This document shows, one piece after another, positions 54,853 to 64,000 of a stretch of 64,000 bases of DNA; the first letter of the stretch is position 1; the number at the start of each line of letters is the position of its first letter. The position numbers were made by a program, and so were the translations under genes. The stretch is from Zopfochytrium polystomum (lineage: Eukaryota; Chytridiomycota; Chytridiomycetes; Chytridiales; Chytridiaceae), in contig JAIVFJ010000219.1 in NCBI GenBank assembly GCA_025765615.1, forward strand, positions 39,817 through 103,816, written 5' to 3'. Under the pieces are notes generated by a model that saw only the letters and a list, made by a program, of their open reading frames with translations, did not search any database and was not told where the DNA came from.

Positions 54853-55924
54853 CGAGGAGCTTATCCCCTTTCTGTGGGATAGAAAGAATTGTATTGACTT
54901 TCAACTCTTTGCGGACAAGGTTGAAGGCCTCGTCCTGACACTCTGTCCAAACAAATGGAAGTTTGTGGGATAACAGATCGCTTAAAGGTTGAACCTGATC
55001 TGAATAGTTTGGGATGAAACGCTTAAAGTAAATGGTGAATCCCAAGAACTGTTGAAGCTGGTTCAAAGTCTTCGGCACTGGGTACTGGTCGAGTTCAACC
55101 ATTTTAGCAGGGTCTTTGCGGAGACCTGCCTGGGAGACACGATGTCCGAGGAATGGGAGATCCAAGTGGAACAGATTGCACTTGGAGGGTTTCAACTTCA
55201 GGTTGTACTCTGAGAAACGCGCGAAGACACCTTCAAGGTGCTCAAAGTGTTCATTGAGTGTTTTGGAGTACACAACAACATCATCTACATACACCATGCA
55301 GTATAACCACTTGATGCCAGCAAGAACATGATCCATCGCTCTTTGGAAAGTTGGGGGACTATTACAAAGGCCGAAGGGCATGACTTTAAACTCAAAGAGG
55401 CCTTGCGAAGATATAAACGCCGTTTTGTGGCGATCCTCTTCTTTAACAGGGATTTGCCAGAAGCCACTGAGCAAATCCATGGCACTAAAGATGCATTTGT
55501 TACTAATTGCGTCAAAGACTTCCTCAATTCGGGGGAGTGGATATCGGTCCTTGATTGTGATTTCATTCAGTTTCCTGAAGTCAGCACAGAAGCGCCACGA
55601 GCCATCAGGTTTCTTAGCAAGGACTACAGGTGCTGCAAAAGGAGAGCGACTTTCACGTATGACATTAGCACTCTTCATCTGGGCAATGTGGTCTCGGAGC
55701 ACCTCTGTGCGTCCAAGTCCTTCCGGGTAGGGGTTACTAGCAGGAATCTTAGCACCCTCTTGCAACTCAATAGTGTGGGGAGGTGGGAACTTAGAACCAG
55801 TGATGACACCAGGCCTGAAGATATTAATGTACTTGTCCACTAATTTCTTTAGACGGGTGACTGTCTCTTCACCAAAAATCTCAGCAATATGCTTTGTTTT
55901 CAAGCTTAGCCCATATCTCTTCAT
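54815..55924 (-). pseudogene. Reverse transcriptase domain
   Basis: Open over 369 codons. Motifs in order: ASNPYPEGLGRTE, IRESRSPFAAPVVLAKKPDG, CADFRKLNEITIKDRYPLP, FSAMDLLSGFWQIPV, VMPFGLCNSPPTFQRAM and catalytic MVYVDDVVVYS, then FLGHRVSQAGLRKDP and the connection domain. All RT catalytic residues are kept, so decay is mostly by frame breaks. Confidence 0.88.
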
Positions 55925-57387
55925 CAGTCATATTGGCTTCAGCTGGAAGGTACTCCAGCTTGTCTGCGTGTGTAGTATTTCGGCGCGGCATATCAGCAAC
56001 AGAAGAACCATCGTCCTCTGCGAGGAGGGTTTCAGCGTCAGACTCATTACCAGGGTCTTCCTCTGCCTCCTCAAAGAGACGGAAAACATCCTCAACGGCG
56101 TCAGGAAGAGGTGGAGCCTCAGAGACGTCTTCCACAAGTTCAACGTCTTCAGAGGGATTAGGGGCTGCCTCAGCATACAGACCAGAGGTACCTTTCTCGA
56201 TGTTGTCGAGGGCACTAAGGAAGGACTCCAAGTCTTCAGGCTCATACTTCTGTGCAACACTGAACATAGCAAGAAGGTCTGTCAGGAGAGTTATGGAGAC
56301 TCTCTGGGACAGGCAGCACTGGTGTGGTGGCCTCAGAGCCATCCAGGCTGGACGGAATATCAAAGATACGGGCAACACAGGTTCCTGCCGCAATCCGTAC
56401 TGGCTTGTGCTGTAAGCATAGCAGGGGTACGTAGAACCAGCGAGTTTCACCATCATGGTGGTGTAGGTCAGCGGCAGTGAAGAGAGAACCAGGGAAGTGT
56501 ATTTTCTTATCCATGAGGGATGCAAAAGGCGTTGCGTGAACAAAGCCGTTCCTGTGAATCATAGGACGGGAGAGCTGAACCTTGACGGCGCAACTGTGAT
56601 TCGGGGCCAGGACAATGTCTTCCGAAACAACAATGTCAACAGCCTCGTCCTGTTGGGAGATGTTGGTCTCGTTACCGGCGGTGACACGCTGGTAAGAGAT
56701 GAGAGGAGTTTTAAACCATGTTGTGACTCCACGGGGAGTCTGAGCCTTCCACATTAGGGTGTCATGTTCAAAAGAGATAATGGTGCGAAACTCTTTAAGA
56801 ACAGGTGTTCCAAGAATGACTGCGCGGGGACAATGAGGGACGACAGAGAAGCGGAACCATTTTGCACAGGCACCACTTCTTCCAAAGTTTACCTTCATGT
56901 AAACATGACCCAAAATAGGCACTTGTCCGCCTATTCCTTTATTCATGGCAGGTCGACTCAAAGGAGTCATTACAGGTGATTTGCGTAGCTTCTCCAGAAA
57001 CGCAGTAGTCACAACATTGTGATTGGAGCCGGTATCAACAAGGCAGTCAGGAAGAATACAACCCTGGACCCAGGCTGAAACGCGGGCTACTGTTGCAACA
57101 CGGTTGTCAAGACTGACATAAGTCTCCGGATATGCGCTCGGGGCACTCAATTCTTTTCCTGGGGTAGAAACCAAGGAGATTGGGATAGCCTCAGGCTGTG
57201 TCACTTCAGCTTCGCTCTCAGTGGGCAGCTCCAGGCCAGTAGGGCTGGGTGTTAGGTCTGGTGACACAGGGTCAGTAGAGTTGTTGGCCTCTACCCTAGG
57301 TAGAGGTAGGAGCAACGACAACTTGGTCGGAGGCTGTGATGAAGGGGGCAGGTAACACACTTGCTTGGCAGGGTTGCCTAGATGCAC
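55881..57387 (-). pseudogene. Aspartic protease region
   Basis: The frame 57387-56242 contains the retroviral-type protease motif DCLVDTGSNHNVV and, further on, FRFSVVPHCPRAVILGTPVL, which fits the ILG element. It continues after a frame break into an acidic linker (56543-55881; DLESFLSALDNIEKG, ESDAETLLAEDDGSS) that leads to RT. Confidence 0.72.
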
Positions 57388-58333
57388 TCATGCCCTCATC
57401 TTCACTTTCTGTGTCACTGAAATACACGAGTGGGGGAGGAATTTGTTCCTCGTCCTCCTCCTCTGGGGTCTCAGCAATGCAAGACACTGGTAATTCTTCT
57501 TCTGCTGTCAGCATGATAGCGGAAGTGGTGTGGCCCTCTTCAGGACTTTTAACTCGACTGTTCGGTTCCAAAGGACCCTCCCGGGGGGAAAAAATGGGGG
57601 GTTGTTCATCAAAGAGGCCTTCTGGCAGAGGGGCCGGAAGTGTGTCAGAGGGAGACGGAGTGACAGGCACAGCGTCAGGCCCATTCAGTTGACGCAGGCG
57701 CCACCGGAAGCGAAGACCATTAGGAAAACGGGCAGGCGGAGGAGTGGCACCAGGAATTGAGATTTTGTGACCATTAACCTTGCGAGATTTAGTGGTGCTC
57801 GTAACAACATGACGCAAGGCGTCAGGTTGTGGTGGGGCAACAGTGTAGGGTTTGCAAACCCAAGAGCCGTCAGGTTGAAGAAACAACAAGTACGGGAGGT
57901 TGATGTGCTGGACAGACGGTGCTTGAGCAGGAAAATGGTAAACAAGCCATTGTGGTTTCACTAAGTCCATGCGATCTGTGAAAATGCTGGCTAGTGTAAA
58001 CCCCATGTCACGGGCGGGCGAGGGGACCTCGACGCCATGAGGCAACACCAGAGAGATAGGTAAAGGTGACGCAGACCGGAGTAAATTAAAGTCGGTGGGG
58101 TTAAAGGTATCGGAGACCCAAACGACATTAGTATCATGCAAGAAAAGTTCTTGAAGAAGCAAAGGGGCGGAATGGCGGGCACCAAAAACCTTTATTTCAC
58201 GGGAAAACGCGTGCCCTACAACAGATGTAATTTGAGGCAAGTTGATAGCCACAAACAACTTATTCAAGCAGAGGAAAAAGGAAACAGTAAAACCAAAAAC
58301 TGAAGCGCCAGCAGTGAAGATGGCGTGAATCAA
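57296..58333 (-). pseudogene. Linker region between Gag and protease
   Basis: 345 open codons with a folded N-terminal half (INLPQITSVVGHAFSREIKV, FLHDTNVVWVSDTFNPTDFN) and an acidic, Pro-rich second half. Family not recognised. Confidence 0.5.
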
Positions 58334-59444
58334 ACCGGAGGGGTTCCTGTTTGTTTTCCATTGGAGGCGGGAATTCTATAAAAGAAGGATCGCTAGCGTT
58401 AGCAGGCGATGGAGCAGAGGCATTGACATACTTGTCTTTGACCGCCTGCTTAGCTGCAGCAAGCTCAGGGCAGTTTGAAACAAAGTGACCAGGCTTGTCG
58501 CAGAGGTGGCAGGAGCCGGAGCGCTCACGGGACTGTGAGCGCTGCCGGGGGAGAGAAGTCTCACGCATCACTGGGGGTGGTGCGCTGCCATACATGGTTT
58601 CCTCCTCCGCAGTGTAAGTGCGGCGGGGACGGGACAAGGGAGTGGCAGGTCGTTCAGTGCGGACAGCAGAGGAGCGGCCACGGAGCGAGTCGACTTCAGC
58701 ACGCAGAGCATTGAACTCAGACCGACCAGGAAGGTTGGTGAGAGAGAGCATGTTGAGGCGCCGGGCAAGGTCGTTGGCTGTGACGCGGTGATCCAAGTAA
58801 TTAAACTGGCCAGCCGCAGTTGGGATGAGATCGTGTTGGATGACCTCTTGAAGGGCTTGGTTGGTGCAAGATTCAACCAACTGCTTCTTGATGCCACGCT
58901 GGCCGTGAGGCTCTGACTGGTGCGAGTTGAGGAGCTCAAGGTCGGTCAAGGCAGCGGCAGGAGAAGTGGCCGATGGCGACCAGGTGTAGTCACGGAACGC
59001 AGAGTCAATTGTCGTTTCAGAGTCAAGGCCAAAGTGCTGATCGTACATGGCCTTGAAGGTTGTCCAGGTAAAGGAGGAGAGGCTCCCTCTGATTCGCATG
59101 AAGAACTGGGAGCCTTTTGCTGTTGGAAAAGTGCTTGCATTGAGCATGTGCTCAAAGAAACTGCCAGTGTCCCAGAAAAGGGGTTCGTACGTGGAAGCGT
59201 CGACAGGTTGGAGGACCAGACGTGTCAAGCACTGAAGACGTGGACGGAAGTTCAGCAGCGATGGGATATCCGTATCGCGATCCGACTGTAAGAGTGGTGG
59301 GATGGCATGGTGCTTGCGCATATCTTTGGCAACACGGTAGTCGATATTCCTGTTTGGACCACCTGTTGCCAAAACCAGAAAAGGGACTGACAGGTTCAAG
59401 GGTCTCGTCATGTGCCATGGGGTCGGGAATTGGTGGCACACCAA
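58260..59444 (-). pseudogene. Gag-like protein of the EEP retroelement, CCHC knuckle
   Basis: 394 open codons. A capsid-like domain (SFFEHMLNASTFPTAKG, FMRIRGSLSSFTWTTFKAM, AGQFNYLDHRVTANDLARRL) is followed by an Arg/Ser-rich stretch and one zinc knuckle, CHLCDKPGHFVSNC. The frame shifts at both ends into neighbouring frames of the same element. Confidence 0.72.
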
Positions 59445-61008
59445 CTCCTGATGGCATGGGTGGCGTGCGGCGAGGCTGCCACTGACACAGGTGTCTGTGG
59501 TGTCCGTGGAGACACAACTCCAGGTGGGGACACATAGGGGAACATGTGCGCCATGTGGTGGTGCAAGTGATCGACTGGTACAATGTCCTCGATAGGGGGA
59601 CGAGTGGGGCTGGCAGCGTGGGCAGCTGGAACTCGAGCAGCAGTGGAAGGGGCCACTGTGGCAGCACGTCGGTGGTATTCTTCAGCCCAAGCAGCCTCAG
59701 CTTCTCGGGCAGCAAGTCGGGAGCGGCGAGCGGTGTCAGCAGCGTCACGGAGGCTTGTCGAATGGGCAGCTGCAGCTCGTTCAGCCTCCTGGCGAACGAG
59801 GGCAGCATGTTCAGCAGATCGATGGGAAGCAGCTTCGCGGGCAGCAGCTTCAGCAATCTCAGCACGGGCAGCGTTAGCACGGGCAAGGGCAGCGCGGGCA
59901 GCTGCAGTTCGGGCTGCCTCAGCATCAAAACGGGCCGAAGGGGATGACCGAGGGCGGGAAGTGGCGTCAGAGGTGGGCACCTCTGAGGACATCGACGAAA
60001 GGCGTACGCGTGGTCGTGGGTGGACGAAAGCTGAAGGATCAGGCAAAACTCGCGGGCGACGACTCTCAGTAGGCACTGTGAATCGTTCCACGCGCGAGGG
60101 GATCGGGAAGGGCCGTTCAGCTGCAGTGCGAAAGCTGGGGATACTAGCAACCTGGGTAGCCCAGTTGTCAGTTACCCGGGGTACAGCAGGTAGATCGGGG
60201 TACACCGCGCGGAAGTAGCGATACAGGCGGAGCTCTGAGGGCGAACCTTGGGTGACGATACCCACACCAGGTCGTACGAACTTGCCTTCCCAGGGGAGGA
60301 AGACAACATCAGCGTCGATGGCTTCAAGGTAGAAGTGAATAGGTTCGAAAAGCTCATCAACAGCAGTTTCAAAGTTGATGTGGATACCGAGGTGCATGAA
60401 GGTAGACATCGTGTATGTGCCGTCCAGGTCTTTGAGGGCAGTGGTTATATCCAATGTATCTGTCTCGCCTGGGGGATGTAAGGACAGGAGCGCCAGGCCA
60501 GTCGCGGGGCAGGTGGGCAAAAAGCCAATCAATCCATTCAGGGGAATGGGCAACGAGGCTGGCAGGCATCAGTTCGTCGAGGTCAATGGACAGCTGTCCG
60601 ACAATGTACTGCTCGAGTTCAGACTCAGGTAGGATGGCTTGGCAATAACCACCAGTAGTGCTGAGGAGAGCAAAGTGGCCGTCCGTACTAATGTCATCTG
60701 TGAGAGCAGAGTGGCGGGTGAACACGAAGACTCGAGCCTCGAGTTGGAAGAACCCTCGCTGTGGAAGGCCACTCTCGTCATCGTCACCATCAGCGTCAAC
60801 GACAATACCCTTATACCAGAGTTAGTGATGATACATAGTGGTGCACCACCTCATTGCCTACCGGTCGGTCAGGAAAGGTCTCGTCGGCAATAGCGACAAC
60901 AGTAGCATCACCCAGTGTGACGATGGTGCGACGGCGTGTGTCAGAACCTGCTTCTGCAGAGGCAGGCCTATCAGCATCGTGTTCGGTGTCAGGTACACGG
61001 TCAGCCAT
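59408..61008 (-). pseudogene. N-terminal protein of the EEP retroelement (Ala/Arg-rich coiled coil)
   Basis: Frames 61008-60811, 60725-60369 and 60553-59408 overlap in sequence and form one protein with frame breaks. It begins MADRVPDTEHDADRP, has a folded-looking part (PEWIDWLFAHLPRDWPG, IHFYLEAIDADVVFLPWEGK) and then a long Ala/Arg/Glu coiled coil (AARAALARANAARAEIAEAA…). It is probably the front part of Gag. Confidence 0.55.
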
Positions 61009-61019
61009 GGCGTAGCTTC

Positions 61020-61264
61020 TTAGGAGTTTGAACTTCTATACACACTTGTTGAATGGGCAAGTGGGGAAAAGGGGAGGGGGGACCCAGGAGGGCCCTCCCT
61101 TTATACTTTTTTGATGCCACTGGTTGGCAGCACAACCAAAGTTTTTCAACTTTGTTAACGAAAAACGGGCATAGGTCCAGGATTAGTTGAAACAAGAAAA
61201 ACAAGTTTTATTTCTATTTGTGCAGCTTCTAGGCCAACAAAACAGAAAAACGCGTGAAAACAAC
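61020..61264 (-). promoter_or_regulatory. Terminator/promoter interval between two transcription units
   Basis: On the minus strand an AATAAA-type signal (about 61205-61212) follows the stop of the upstream unit (61265). A TATAAAG (about 61097-61103) lies some 95 bp before the ATG at 61008. The interval could be the remains of an LTR, but no matching copy was found near 50 kb. Confidence 0.45.
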
Positions 61265-62751
61265 TCAGGGTTCAGCATGCGGGGAAGAAGAGCGGCTAAC
61301 AGGCCTACTTCCAAAACGCTCAGCAAGAATGATAGCACTCTCAAGCGTATCCTTGTCTGTGTTACTAATATCCTCAGTAGTATTGGCAGGCAGTGCACTG
61401 ACAGGGACAGGCACCGACACCGTAGCTGCAGCAGCAGCAGCAAGAGCAGTTGGAGTGACAGGGCTGCTGGCGGATCCTTCGAAGATGTCGCTGAGCGCGT
61501 TGATAAGCGCATTGTTTCCAGGCACAGAGTATACTGAAGAGAGAGCAATTTCCTCAGGGGTTGGGGTGCCCATGTCGTTGAAGAAACGGGCCCACTGCAT
61601 GTCATTAAGCTGGGCCACTTCTGCAAGAGTGTTGACAGGCCTGTCAGGAAGGCTGGCAGGCGTACCGACCATGACAGGTGTCCAGATCAGCTGGCGTAGA
61701 CGGCAGTTAGCAGCAGCTGGTGTCTGAAGGAAGCTGGCGTCGGGGCTGGCGTAAAGGTGCGCGCAAACACTTCTGTTGTAGCAGGAGCATGATCGGGCAA
61801 GAGCTTTGAATTCCTCGATTCCCTGCAGCTTGGTGTTAAGCTGGACAAATCCGTCTGCAATTGGACGGGAGATAGCGGCTAGTCCAGGACAGGGTGGTAC
61901 GGTTGCCGTTTGTACCTACGACGCGTTCAAGGTCGCCAGTAATGACTCGATTGGGAGAAATCTCAGCGACGGGAGTGGCATCGCGGTCAACATCCATGGG
62001 AGTGGTGCCAGGGGCATTCACTGCTGTCGGGACGGCAGCAGGGACGACAGAGGTCGGAGCCGCTGCGACAGGCACGACTGGAGCAGGGGTAGCAGGAGTT
62101 GCGACTCGACGGGCAGCTGCGTTACGGGCACCAGCGCGGCGTGCAGCTGCACGAGCGGAGGCGCGTCGGGCGCGTTCGCGTTGCTCCTCGCGTTCCAGGT
62201 CGCGACGAACTCTCATCTCCGTTGCTACACGGGCGTATTCGGCAGCACGCTGCTGAAGGCTGTAGTACTGCTGATTAACAGCATGGTTGTTTGCAACAGC
62301 GCCTCGTGTTGGAGCTGTTGGCGAACTTCGGCACGCGTAAATCGAACAGGCGCGACAGCGAGGTTCGCTCCCATAAACGAAACGGGAGGAGCACCTCGGG
62401 CGCGGGGTCCGCGGACTGGAGGGATAGTCGGCACAACTGTAGTGCTGCGCCCCTCAGGAGCAGTCGACTGACGCGTCAGGGCTCCAGCTGTCACAAAGCG
62501 GAGGTGGGTGACACGTTTTCAGCGGTCAGTTGGGGAGCCGCGGCGGGAGCAGTCGGGGAAGCAGCCGCGATCACAGAGCCTGACAGGGTGCCGTTGGTCT
62601 CAGGGAGTCGATAGGAAAGAGCAGTTCCTAAAGCGGATGCATTAAGCAAGCGGTCACGAGGCAGGGTACCTGAGTAACACTAACCAGAAGAGCTGCCCTC
62701 GTGCGGGGCCTCAGTACCGGCAGCGTGCTGTTTCCCTTTGCTCTTCGTCAT
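61265..62751 (-). pseudogene. Ala/Arg-rich protein unit upstream of the retroelement
   Basis: It starts MTKSKGKQHAAGTE at 62751 and runs through frames 62700-62510, 62494-62225, 62216-61836 and 61672-61265 with frame changes between. The middle is a coiled coil (QQYYSLQQRAAEYARVATEM, EREEQRERARRASARAAARR) and the end is IALSSVYSVPGNNALINALSD…SSSPHAEP. Style and composition resemble the N-terminal protein of the neighbouring retroelement, so it is probably a related gag-like unit or part of a second element. No known domain. Confidence 0.45.
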
Positions 62752-63160
62752 CGTGGGTGCAGACGAGAAGGAGTGTCTGTTTGTAAAAGTTTTTCTTTCT
62801 TTCTTTTTTTTTTCTTTTCTTTTTACAAATTTATATTGCAAAATTTTTCAAGCAAGTCAATGAAGATGCGCCACACCCGAGTAACAAGGTGGTGGCAGTT
62901 GCTATTGGAGCAAGTAACTGGAAAATAATCCGAAAATTATGAACATTCATAGGCAGATAGAACTCGGCGAGCTCTATCTACTCGTGCTGGAGAATCATTG
63001 ATTTTCCAAAATCTCGCGGAGTGCCAAGCGAAAAACGCTATCTCAGGATAGGGGAAAAAAGGCGACTCACTGTTTTGCGAGCGCCTAGATATTGTTGTGA
63101 TAAAACTATTTACTAAGTTTCATCTTCGTACCACTTGTAACGGTGGAGTTACACAGGGAC
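62752..63160. other. Unassigned AT-rich spacer
   Basis: A T-rich tract at about 62790-62830 and otherwise ordinary sequence, presumably upstream of the unit at 62751. No gene seen. Confidence 0.4.
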
Positions 63161-64000
63161 TGTTATGAATCACCCTCTGGAAACCTCTGGAACCTTCTAG
63201 AACATTCCTTCATGGAACTTTGTGGAACCTTCTGGAACCTTCTTTGTTTTCCTGACATGTCTTGTTGTCATTGGTATCATTGGTATCATTGTATTACTAA
63301 TTGCTCTTTCTGGAACTTTCTTTGAGTCTTGACAAGGAAGACTCTCAAAAGGTTTAAAAGGGGGATGGGGGACCTGTCCCATCCCTCAAGTGAATTATTG
63401 TTTCCAATACAATCATCACTCCTCTCAGCTGCTTGTCTGCCTTGTCCTGTCCTGTCCTGTTCCTGACATCATAATTCACTTCACCCTCTCCCACTACTCT
63501 CTGCCATCATGTCTGACCCAAACAACACCTTCCCTGATGCAACTGCCTTCCAAGCCTTGATGGACCAATTACAAGCCCTCTCAAGACAGACACACCAACT
63601 TCAAGAACAAGTCCTTCAACAGCAGCACCAGCTTCAACAACTTCACCAACATTAACATCAAGCTCTTCCCCTGCCCCCAAGCCAACCAAGCAAGAGAGCC
63701 CAAGGTTCCCAGCCCTGACAAGTTCACTGGGCTGGCCAAAGACCTCAGGAACTTTATGGCCACTGTGGAGAATGTCATCCTTCTCCAACCTTCAAGATTT
63801 CCCAGTGAGCAAGTCAAGGCTCTTTTCACAAGCACCCTCCTGTCTGGTCAAGCTCAATCATGGTACAGATCTCTCCCAAGCACACCTACCACCCTTCAAG
63901 AGCTCTGGGAGGGGCTGGAGGCTACCTTTGGTGACCCCTACGCATCTTGGACAGCAAGATCCAAGCTCAAGCATATCAAGCAAGGGAAGCAATCTTGTGT
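63161..64000 (+). mobile_element. Second chromovirus copy, 5' end (partial, broken gag)
   Basis: A 308-bp LTR (63161-63468, single 45-bp unit, TTTAAAAG in place of TATAAAAG) is followed by the primer site (ATAATTCACTT matches 11 nt of its own LTR) and gag from 63509. The copy continues past the window edge. Confidence 0.9.
63509..64000 (+). pseudogene. gag: Broken gag of the second chromovirus copy
   Basis: Starts MSDPNNTFPDATAFQ as in the intact gag at 34420, but codon 49 is TAA (63653-63655). A one-base gain in the following CCTGCCCCCAAG stretch then shifts the frame. The rest is close to the intact copy up to the window end. Confidence 0.87.

Larger units (their letters stand above)
50298..61080 (-). 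mobile_element. Decayed Ty3-like retroelement carrying an AP-endonuclease-like domain
   Basis: Read on the minus strand, a TATAAAG (about 61097-61103) precedes an ATG at 61008. A nearly continuous coding region follows to 50298, cut by a frame change about every kilobase and by at least two in-frame stops (52656-52658 and 50634-50636). Domain order: Ala-rich N-terminal protein, Gag with zinc knuckle, linker, aspartic protease, RT (YVDD), RNase H, EEP endonuclease, integrase finger, integrase core, chromodomain-like end. At about 10.7 kb of coding sequence it is much longer than the 5-kb chromovirus nearby. No LTR pair or target duplication could be recognised. Confidence 0.8.

Overview
This is eukaryotic nuclear DNA, most probably from a fungus and perhaps an early-diverging (zoosporic, chytrid-like) lineage. 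Genes carry several short introns (about 46-260 bp) with GT-AG borders and CTAAC/CTGAC-like branch sites. The recognisable proteins are typically fungal: a GCN4-like bZIP, a peroxisomal ABCD half-transporter, a GT28-type sterol glucosyltransferase, an endopolyphosphatase-like phosphoesterase, an EB1 protein and an F-box/zinc-finger protein. The DNA is rich in CT, GA, TG, CTG and CTGT microsatellites and in homopolymers. The lineage is an inference; no rRNA or tRNA gene is present to test it.

Positions 1-32,300 are a compact gene-rich block. A very long Gly/His/Lys/Asp-Pro-Asn-rich repeat protein (minus strand) runs off the left edge. It is followed by EB1 (minus) and a divergent nine-exon sterol glucosyltransferase (plus), then a small Stf2/HABP4-like protein with a GC-AG intron (plus), an endopolyphosphatase-like protein (minus), a five-exon RGS protein (minus) and an ABCD transporter (minus). 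A class III extradiol dioxygenase (plus), an unknown gene (plus), a Thr-rich secreted protein (minus) and a polyQ zinc-cluster regulator (minus) complete the block. I rebuilt exon borders by checking splice sites and reading phase by hand, so exon coordinates are predictions.

Positions 32,890-40,740 are a nest of repeats. A foldback-type element with long inverted arms carries a solo LTR in one arm. In the other arm sits a complete, young Ty3/gypsy chromovirus (443-bp LTRs, CTAGG target duplication, intact gag and pol). That element shows a 13-nt self-priming site and a textbook -1 frameshift signal. A truncated inverted copy and a third copy of the foldback arm follow.

Positions 41,430-48,100 hold more host genes: a seven-transmembrane protein with a very large third cytoplasmic loop (plus), a possible small exon, a GCN4-like bZIP with upstream ORFs (minus) and an F-box protein (minus). 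At 48,850-49,230 lies the decayed C-terminal end of a Fanzor/TnpB-like protein.

Positions 50,298-61,080 (minus) hold a second, decayed and unusually long Ty3-like retroelement. Its pol order is protease, RT, RNase H, an inserted AP-endonuclease-like (EEP) domain, integrase and chromodomain. A separate Ala/Arg-rich unit lies upstream (61,265-62,751). The right edge (from 63,161) is the start of another copy of the first chromovirus with a broken gag. The EEP-bearing retroelement is the most unusual system here; the Gly/His-rich repeat protein and the Fanzor relic come next.
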